Position numbers and translations under genes: made by a program. A stretch of 64,000 bases of DNA from Baylisascaris procyonis (lineage: Eukaryota > Nematoda > Chromadorea > Rhabditida > Ascarididae), in contig JAZARR010000200.1 in NCBI GenBank assembly GCA_037389465.1, positions 820,001 to 884,000 of the forward strand. Reading direction: 5' to 3'. Below are positions 50,986-64,000 of this stretch, piece after piece (position 1 is the first letter of the stretch; the number at the start of each line of letters is the position of its first letter). The notes under the pieces were generated by a model. It was not told the DNA's origin. It saw nothing but the letters and a program-made list of their open reading frames with translations, and did not search any database.

Positions 50986-53900
50986 ATAGGGATTTAGAGC
51001 TATTCCTGATCATTGTCGAATAGCTGACTTTAGTCCACATGCAATTAGCGCCGAAAATGGGATCTTATTTAACCTAGGTTCTCCTATATAATCCAATGAT
51101 AAAAGATATGCCAAGAAATTCTTGCACCATATAAATAAATAATCTTTACTGACAGACATTCATATCTGTCTATTGCATTGGTTGTGTGCACTAGATCATA
51201 TCCTATACGATGAGCCATATCGAGATACGGATTTTTTAGCCTATCCCATTTCAACCGACCTTGTTGTCATTGAAAAAAAAGAAGGTTGTCTGCTGAGTGA
51301 TTACCGTACTGATGAGAAGTTGCAACAGGAAATAGGAAGACCCAGGTTGAAAAAGATTAGACAACTACCCAAAAATTGCAGGTATATATTTACAATAACT
51401 GGTAAAATTACGAGTAAAATTACAAGTATTACAGGTATATATTTTAATTAAATCAGTTAGCCTAAAATTTTATAAGTATTCTAGGATTTTTTATTAGTGA
51501 ATGCGATAAAAAAAAATTTAGGTTGCTCACCTGGAAGTAGTCGTGAAAGTGCAAATAGCTATTCATCATGTAGTTCACCGGAAGTGGATGTGGTTGCATT
51601 CACTCCGAGACCACCCGAGAGCACCTCCGATGATGAACAGAAAAGATATTTTTGTCAACGATGTCTTAATCATAAACAACAACATCCACGCAAAGGGCAT
51701 AAACCATTTTGCCAGTAAGTTCGATTTTTTTTTAGTTTAAAAAAAAATTTTTTTTATATTTCTAAAAAATATTTAATTGTATAAAAATATTTTTTAGCGA
51801 TAATAAATCGATGAAAAATGTTGGCCATTATTTCTATAATCCATTTGTCTCTCGAAACATTTGTTTATTATTATCTTTTATAACTTATGTATCTTCAACA
51901 GTAGCTTGCCAATACAACTGCTTACTAAAATGACCAAAACTTGGGGTGTTTTAATCTGCCATCATGGCCATGTTTAGCAATATATGGCCAAAATTGATGA
52001 CAAAATCCACCAATATATGGCCAAAATCGGTGACAAAATTCACCAATATATGGCCAAAATCGGTGACAAAATCCACCAATATATGGCCAAAATCGGTGAC
52101 AAAATCCACCAATATATGGCCAAAATCGGTGACAAAATTCATTAACACATGGCCAAAATTGATGACAAAATCCACCAATATATGGCCAAAATTGACGCTA
52201 AAACACCGTCGAATGCGATTTTTCTATAAACCGATTCAATTATATAAATATCCTCAGTACATTTATATTTGTATCTATATGGAATTGCTACGATATACTA
52301 TCCAAAGTGTTTTAGTAGCAGTGATTATGGTAATAATATTCCGTTTATGCTTAGTTCGCTTTTTTCACTATCGATATATCCATTGATCATATTATTAAAT
52401 AAATAATTTAAATCAAATTTTATCATTCAATTTGTCTTTATCCCTTCATGCGCTTCTCTTTAAATAATTCTATTGCTTATATATGAGATCTTGGTGCTAT
52501 TGCGTATTCCATAATACAGCGATTCATTTAATGATTAAATAGAACGATGACGAATGCATTCGAAAAATATTGATTGATTGAGGACAGATGCGCCAAATCT
52601 GTGCCACTTTTTACCTTAAGAGTTTAAGAATTTAAAGTAAACCACAAAATAACATGAAAAATATATCGCTATGATGCTTTTAAAATTTTTTTTTTCGTTT
52701 TTTGACGTGATTGGCGCAAATGGCAGGTATAAGATCGATAGTTTATTAGCCGTTTCATTGCACTTATAAGTGGAGAATATATTTCAATCATTTAAAACGG
52801 AAATTTTTGCAGCATTGCAATAAAATTGCAAATTTAACGTTTTTTTCGGCTGGTTGCAACGATCTCTTTGTCGCTCTCAATGATCGTAGTGTACGTAATA
52901 CGATCGAAATCAATCCATCTTAAAACTATCCATCACTTATCCCTCTCTATGCAACCATCTCATCGTTAAGTCTTATCATTTCGTTGCAAATTCATCCCTT
53001 AGTGAGCAGCAATTCTGAATTATCCCCCCCCCCCTTCTCCGCCCAAAAAACCTCTCAATATCCCTCCCATCGAACAAGGAGGTGAAGTAGGTGGTAATAG
53101 TTATTGAAAAGGATCTCTCAATGATATTCATATTGCCGAAAAAGCTGTGGCTAATCCAGTTGGATTCTGTGTTTGATGAAGTGAAGCATTATCGTTTTGA
53201 GTGAGACTATGACCTCACCTGACCTTTTCTAGAACTTCGGCTTCACCTGACCTCTATTCCTAATCCAAAACTTTTGAACCTATTTGATTGATTGCAACTA
53301 TATGCAATATTTTTGGATTTAAAAATTATTGAAACTCTCTGCTTTGAAAAAATTTCAACTATAGAATAAACGATCTCATATTATCGTACCAATTTACCAA
53401 AAAAAAAAAAAAAAAAATAATGATAATAATAATAAAATAAAATAAAATAAAAATAAAAAAACTATTAACTAAAATATGACTAAATATTTCTTTCGTTCAA
53501 TTATTTTAGCGTAGTTTCGTTTCTCTCAATCATTTGAATAATTAAGGTGTTCGCAACAGATTACGGTATTACGGTATTACGGTATTGTAGATTACGGTAT
53601 GGGCAAGCTTATTTCTCACATCGTCGATTAGGTATTGATTAAAGTGAACAGCTGTTTGCCAAAAGTGGCGAATAACTAAAACGTAGATAGTGCTTTCTAT
53701 GTCTTTTAAGAGTGAAATAAAGACTTCATTGTTATATGCAAATCGTGACAGATGGTTGGTACTAATATTTTCTTTCGACGTGACGTTAAATTTTTGTGTT
53801 GTTGAAGTTCTCTTTGATTGGCATTGTAACGTTTAAACATTTGCACATGTCAATCATTGTGTTGCTGTATGAATACATCATATTCGTTAATATTGGGCAT

Positions 53901-56900
53901 TCTATCTAGTTCCTGAACTCCAAGAGGTTCCTGAACTCTAGAGGCTCAAGAGTTCTTGAACTCCGCCGATCCCGATAATCCATCCGGCGCCTGATTCAGG
54001 CAAGTAATGGATGTTTCAGCATTACATCCGCAAATTGCTATGGATCAGAGGCTAAATTCGAACCAACATTGATCGTTAAATTTAAATTTTTGCACCGGTC
54101 GAATCGACCGGTTGAATTTCAAAGATTGCTTAAATTTGTCTGTCGCATATTTTTATTTTTATTTATTTTTTATTTTTTTTGATTACAGTAAACTAAATTG
54201 AAGAAAAGATTGTATGGAATATCAATCGCAAATAATGAGCAACTGTGCTGAATATGTAATTGATGCATAGCAAAGATTGACCGATTACAGAGTGCACTCT
54301 TTAGTGATGAAAATAGGAATCTGAAGAAAATATCAAGTGGAGCTGTTGATTAAGAAAGCTCGAGGTGGAGCTTTTGATTAAGAAAGCTCGAGGTGAGGCT
54401 TTCAACTAAGAAAGCATGAGGTCAGGCTTTCGATTAAGAAAGCATGAGGTGGAGCCTTCTGTCGTATGGATTTACAAATTTCTCACTAATTGAATAATTG
54501 TCATGAACACTAAAATCTTATAGGCTATCTAAATTTATCAAAAAATTCCTACCATGTGGTCTTTGAATCACTTCCGGGTAACGTAATACCTTCAAGGATT
54601 CTATTCATTCATATATACTATCAGTAGTTCCGGCTAGCTGAAGAGAGGGTCAATACTCCCTTCTAAAAGTGCACCTGTACTCACCTTCAACCAGTAAAGA
54701 ATCAATAAGAAATTCAATAGTTACTCGGATTTATTTGAGTTCAGTGAATTAGCAAATGCAAATGGAATATCATCTTTGCGGATTACTCTAACATGCACTA
54801 TGCCGGAAATTTTATCTATTTTCTAGTAAATTTAGTCCTAAATTATTCTAATATTATGCACTTAAAGGATATGACCTCTATTATATTCTATTCTTTTAAT
54901 ACTTATAAATTAAGTTAAGTTAATTTTATAAATAAAATAAATAAAAATTATTAATAATAAGTGCACTACTCAAATAAATAAACAAATAAAATCATTTTTT
55001 TAAAAGTTAAAGTATATTATTTAATTAATTTTTGCAATTCTTCAGATATGCAAATTGTGAATGCACTGATTGTCGAATGGTGGAAGAGCGGCGACGACTC
55101 AATAATATGCTTAGTCGTCGACGACTCGAAACCGATTGCGGTGATACGAAAGGTGTCGGCAAAAAAGTTCGTGATCCAAAGTGTGCTCTGTGTTCGGCGC
55201 ATGGCGATAAACAACCATTACGTGGACATAAGAAAGCGCAATGTCCATTTCTTAAATGTGGTTGTCATTTGGTGAGTATATTTTATTTTCATCATCCACC
55301 CGACCCATGCTTTGATGGCTTATTGGAAAATTTCTTGCTTTCTGGGAAAAACAGTGAAGTTCAAATCCTATCATATATCCGACGGTTTTGATGGAAATAC
55401 GCTTAGCTAAACAATATTTCAATTTGGATTACGTTAAAATATTTGCTAAATTTTTTGAAAATTTCAGAAAATTTTCCAGTTTTTCCTCAGTGTTCATTTC
55501 ATATATGACTATCACTTATTTCTTGAGGGGGGGTGAAAATTTGCAAGCGACCCCCTTGCAGTTGAAATTTGCAACGATTGGATGATGGGTCGTTCGTATG
55601 TGAATCAATTGGTGGGGGGGGGGGGGGGAGGGGAGGGATATATAACTTGCTAATGCATATAGCTCAATGCTCAATATATAATATATAATACTTGATCCAA
55701 TATATACCATAGTGCTCAGAATACCACCAATTTCTTTAAAAAAAAATTGACTACTAACCCTGAAAAAAATTAGGATGCCGGAAAATTTGCAAACCGGAAA
55801 ACATTCAAACAAAAAAAAATATCGGAAAAAATATTGCAATATTTGCAGTTGAATTATGAATATTCTTTAAAAAATTAGAGAAATGATTGCAGTGTGGATT
55901 AGTGGAGAATCGTCGCACATTAATGGCAAGGCAAATAAAATTACGAAGAGATCAACAAAAACAACGTAAAGCACAACTACTCGCTAACGCATCCAATACA
56001 CAAACTTCACAAACACATAATACAAATAAAGGTTTATTTATGTTTATTTTTTTACGAATATATTTTTTTCTTGCATACTGTAATGATGATACGGTACATA
56101 TTCTTTTTTCTTGTGTACTGTAATGATATGTTCTCTTGTGTATCTATATCTAGGTGATTTCTCTAACAATCAATGAAGGTGTGAAAATCTCTTTGTTAAG
56201 GTCAATGCCGATCGGCTAAATAAACTATTTAATTCGATTTAATTCTAAGCGATTTCAGTTGAAGTGCCAAGCATTATTTTTCCTGCTTGAAAATGATACT
56301 TAAAAATTCCATCAAATAAGATTTGTGAGTTTTTTTTTAATTTAAAAAATTTTTAATTCCTTATAAAAGTTCAATTCAATAGTTATTTTACCTGTCAAGC
56401 CTATGTATCTTTTTTCAATTAATTTGCAATCAAATAAGCTATAATATTGAATTTTAGAAGGTGATTTTACACAAACTGAACGGAAAGCGATCACCGAACC
56501 ACTGAGAGTACCACCACTAATGCCTGTCACTATGAAACCTGAATGCAATACGCCATTTGCGCCACTTCTTCTACAACCATCTACTATACTATCACCTTCA
56601 GCGTTGTAAGTATAAAAATTTGAGAAATTTACATACGAATATGGTATTTTACAATTACTATTACGGTAATGCACTCAAATAGGTCAAAGTGTATTTCTTG
56701 ATGAATGAAGTTTGGTACTGAGAAAAAAGTTTACTTTACCTGAATAAACCTTTATCTTTGAAATTCCTGGGAAATTTATTCTCGTAAAAATAAGAGCATT
56801 GATAAAATCGAAAAAATTAGCTATAAATTTTTAATGGTATTTTTTTAATTAGAATTGAACTAACCATATATATTACGATTAAAAACTTGTGATTTTTTTT

Positions 56901-57683
56901 TTTAAATTTCATTTAATATCAATGAAAATATCACTTTTGAGTTTAGTAAGAATACCAATACTATGAAGTTTCAACGGAGTCAATGGAGTTCTACGAATTT
57001 GCTCAGCTAGCTCCGGTTATCGAAACACTTGCCTTATTAATTTATGTCCTGCCTTTGGGGGGCGCTTCGCTATGGGTGATGGGGAGGATGAAAGCAAATC
57101 CTTCTTAATCCCATTCTGTCACTCGCCGACAATCCCATATCCATGAAAAGTGGAATGGAAATCCGATGATCTTCGCTAGTCTCACTTTCGAAGGAAATTT
57201 TTTTTATTTAGACATTTATCGCCTTTCTCCCTCACCCTCCCTTTTCCCTCTTCTCTCTCTCCCTCCCTCCCTCTCTCCCTCCCTCTCTTCCTCCCTCTTT
57301 CCCTCTCTTTCCCTCTCTCTCTCTCTAACAATAAACCTCTCAAGTATAGGCTATTTTCTTATAATAGCCTAAATGTAGCTTCGTTCTCCATAGCGCAATC
57401 GCAACTTATAAATGGAAAATTTTAATTTAAAATAATTTTTCAATGAAAGTTCAGAAAAAAAAGAAAAGACGAATCGTTGAGATTATAGAAATTAGCGTTA
57501 TTAAGTAATAATTTAATCAAAAAAAAAAAAAAAAAAATTTACAGGTTACTACCGTCAATGGAAACGCTTGATGTACATCTTATGCAATTTTGTAATTATC
57601 ATCCACTTATAACTCCATATAGTTTTCATTTTACACCTATCTTTCCTTATACAACCAATTTACCGTTTCTCTCAACACCGTAA
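50179..57683 (+). CDS. mab-3: MAB-3-like transcription factor with two DM domains
   Basis: Exons 50179-50209, 51522-51714, 55046-55271, 55893-56031, 56458-56605 and 57545-57683 (stop TAA) give 291 residues, close to the ~290 of C. elegans MAB-3. Seen: DM1 (~53-95) with RYFCQRCLNH, PRKGHKPFC and C79/C81/C84; DM2 (~118-165) with DPKCALCSAHG, PLRGHKKAQC and C146/C148/C151. Each has the six Cys and two His ligands of the intertwined zinc module that binds the DNA minor groove. After DM2 comes a basic helix (VENRRTLMARQIKLRRDQQK), then a Pro-rich C-terminus. In C. elegans MAB-3 drives male differentiation and represses yolk genes; the same role here is inference. A 3.3-kb intron cuts DM1. The 10-codon first exon is inferred from donor GTAAGT and phase (confidence ~0.5); the rest is firm. 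Confidence 0.92.
50912..50989. repeat. (AAAT)n microsatellite in mab-3 intron 1
   Basis: About nineteen AAAT units without visible interruption. Confidence 0.97.
51975..52192. repeat. 33-bp minisatellite in mab-3 intron 2
   Basis: About seven units containing ATATGGCCAAAATCGGTGAC and then AAAATCCACCAAT, with small substitutions. The unit is exactly 11 codons, so open frames of 140 (plus) and 75 (minus) codons cross it with an 11-residue period. Confidence 0.93.
53561..53600. repeat. Short tandem ATTACGGT
   Basis: ATTACGGT three times in a row at 8-base spacing, and once more after 16 bases. TACGGTA is also scattered elsewhere in the window (41362, 41516, 56664). Confidence 0.8.
54345..54460. 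repeat. Tandem ~30-bp repeat with AAGAAAGC(T/A)CGAGGT
   Basis: Four units built on GATTAAGAAAGC and then (T/A)(C/T)GAGGTGGAGCTTTC, in mab-3 intron 2. Confidence 0.85.
57225..57328. repeat. C/T-rich low-complexity tract in mab-3 last intron
   Basis: Almost pure pyrimidine (CCCTCTCT, CCTCCCTC), about 215 bases before the last acceptor. Confidence 0.9.
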
Positions 57684-57843
57684 TTGTAGATCATCGTTTT
57701 ATTTGATTGTTTATTTTATTTTTTTCTCACTTCTCATCAGGTAAATAACCATTTCATAACTATAAGAGTCGAAAATATTTCCTCATCTTTGAACCTGTAA
57801 ATGAAACTTTTGAATGTTTCAATAATTGATCCCATTTTCCACA

Positions 57844-57904
57844 TTTACAGTACTTATTTTTGATTTTTACAGTACTCATTATTTACAGTACACATTTACA
57901 GTAC
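57844..57904 (+). promoter_or_regulatory. Four exact copies of TTTACAGTAC in the mab-3 3' UTR
   Basis: Copies at 57844, 57866, 57882 and 57895, between the stop (57683) and a poly(A) signal (57929). Spacing is 13-22 bases. Clustered single-stranded motifs in a 3' UTR suggest binding of an RNA-binding protein or small RNA; a decayed repeat is the alternative. Confidence 0.55.
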
Positions 57905-57928
57905 TCGTTCTTTCTAATAAGTCAACAA

Positions 57929-57934
57929 AATAAA
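57929..57934 (+). other. AATAAA poly(A) signal of mab-3
   Basis: First AATAAA after the stop, 246 bases downstream. Confidence 0.6.
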
Positions 57935-58986
57935 ATCAAATTTTTATTTATTCTTTAATTTTGTAATGTAGAAACCATAGAATTTGAAATTTATTAGAAT
58001 TGCTGAATATTAAAATAATTGAATTTTTCTGAATTTTTTTACATCAATTTCGGTAATTTTCTTCTCATACCGACGTTTAAAAATCCATTAAATCCTGAAT
58101 CTAACGAGGAAAAAAAAACAAGATGAGAAATAAACGTTTGAAATAACGCTAAAATTATTGACGCATTTATCAGGGATTTTTTATTGCAGGAAATGCAACT
58201 TGTAATATTTTCTATGTTTGCTTGCAATAAGCTGTTTACTTTTAATGTATATCGTTTAACTACCTTGACCGTGTAGCATATTTACTTTCTTAAAGCAGAA
58301 AGCGGAAGTGGACGAAAATGGGAGTCGGAAAAGAACTGGAAGGGACGAAAAGGAGGGAGGGAGAGGGAGAGGGGGGGGGGGGTAAGGGTAGCACGAAACC
58401 AGATGGAGCCGACTCCGCTAATGATCCAACTTTTATTATCTCAGAAGGGATATTGCATTTTACAGAAGAAATTTCTTGTTATACTGTCTGGTAGTTTATT
58501 CTTTTCTTCACTTTTCACTGTATTATTTTATAATCGACAAAAAAAAATGTAAATGTAGCCAAGCTACCGAATGAATTTCTTTGTGTCATATTATTAGGGT
58601 TCGCTTCTTAAGCATTAAATGCTAATAAAAAACATTTTTTTTTTTTGCCACTGTCTTATTTATTTGCAAATATTGAATGGGTATAATACATCAGACACTT
58701 CTTCATGATACCGCCATCGTGTAGAATCTATCATATCTGGTACATACCTGATTTACCTGGCACGCACCTGATTTATCTGGCATAAACCAGATTTATCTGG
58801 CACACACCTGATTTGTCTAGCACACACCTGATTTATCTGGCACACCTATACTTGAGTGGATCGCTTCACTCGCCTTTCTAATTCCGACTCCTCGTTTGTC
58901 ATGATACCACTAATTATGGGTAGTCACACGGGGGAGACGTCCTTGTTTATGAAAGTCGACCACCGGCGATCCTCACGTAACGGATA
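57935..58986. other. Intergenic between convergent mab-3 and PNO1
   Basis: No gene recognised. It holds a purine-rich tract with a G run (58350-58382) and a 20-bp tandem repeat (58741-58840). Short open frames only. Confidence 0.6.
58741..58840. repeat. Five-copy 20-bp minisatellite
   Basis: Units start every 20 bases from 58741; consensus CACACACCTGATTTATCTGG, with a few substitutions in each. Confidence 0.95.
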
Positions 58987-58992
58987 TTTATT
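58987..58992 (-). other. AATAAA poly(A) signal of PNO1 (minus strand)
   Basis: TTTATT on the plus strand, 187 bases beyond the stop codon of PNO1. Confidence 0.5.
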
Positions 58993-59178
58993 ATGCATCA
59001 CCCTCATAACGATACTATGTTCGGAAATAACATCGCAGGTAATCCAACCGGGTCTTTGCAGAAAAACTGCAAAACTTCAGATTTGTGTGTTTTGAATTAC
59101 AAAGTTCACAAAAACCTTCTTTATAGCTCTTAAAGATACAATCAACAACAAGAAAAAACAAAACGAGGATCGATCCGT

Positions 59179-63784
<4,606 letters not shown>

Positions 63785-64000
63785 TTTACGCCCTCTCTTC
63801 GAAGTTTTTTTTTTGTCGAAGGTCTATGATTCAACTGAATGTGCACAATCAGATATTGCTCGTCGATAACTAACCTCATATACAATTGGAATTAAAGGGA
63901 AATATTTTAGTTAAAATTTATTATAAGATACGATCCGTACTTTCATTCCAAAAAGTTCGAACTCAAATTTAAAAAAAAAGAAAAATCTATAAATTAACCT

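Noticed and set aside
51143..51451. Open segment that could be an upstream coding exon of the mab-3-like gene
   Set aside because: The peptide looks protein-like, but its best donor (51381) has the wrong phase for exon 2 and no ATG is in frame; the exon at 50179-50209 fits better. Not fully excluded.

Overview
The window is animal nuclear DNA and reads as a nematode genome. It is AT-rich, with GT-AG introns that mostly end in a TTTCAG-like acceptor, short 5' leaders that begin just after an acceptor-like site (as in spliced-leader genes), a MAB-3-type protein with two DM domains, and a TWK/K2P channel. I cannot place it to genus. Exon models were built by hand from conserved protein segments, splice-site consensus and intron phase. 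All seven models keep an open frame across every junction.

Layout: (1) 356-2590 (+), the 3' part of a two-pore-domain potassium channel gene that begins before the window. (2) 4218-6826 (-), ribosomal protein S18, four exons. (3) 13158-30073 (-), a 10-exon, ~17 kb gene for a 459-residue SR-type RNA-binding protein with an unusual order: RRM, RS, Lys/Glu-rich, second RRM, acidic tail. One intron of 9.9 kb cuts RRM2. (4) 37632-38288 (+), Sm D1, two exons. (5) 39805-43809 (+), a six-exon, 302-residue putative membrane protein that I do not recognise. (6) 50179-57683 (+), a mab-3-like two-DM-domain transcription factor, six exons, 291 residues. (7) 59179-63784 (-), PNO1, a KH-domain ribosome-assembly factor; its first coding exon is only the ATG.

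Four genes act in RNA or ribosome work: RPS18 is a subunit of the small ribosomal subunit, PNO1 helps build that subunit, Sm D1 is in the spliceosomal core, and the SR protein is a likely splicing regulator. The genes do not form an obvious operon. The DM gene (sexual differentiation in C. elegans) and the K2P channel (resting membrane conductance) are unrelated in role.

Introns and intergenic DNA carry many minisatellites (11-61 bp units), microsatellites and C/G homopolymers. I saw no rRNA, convincing tRNA, CRISPR array, virus-like gene or intact transposon. The points most worth a second look are the domain order of the SR protein, the missing second selectivity filter in the K2P channel, the triplicated 3' coding end of that channel gene, the unknown membrane protein, and four exact copies of a 10-base motif in the mab-3 3' UTR.
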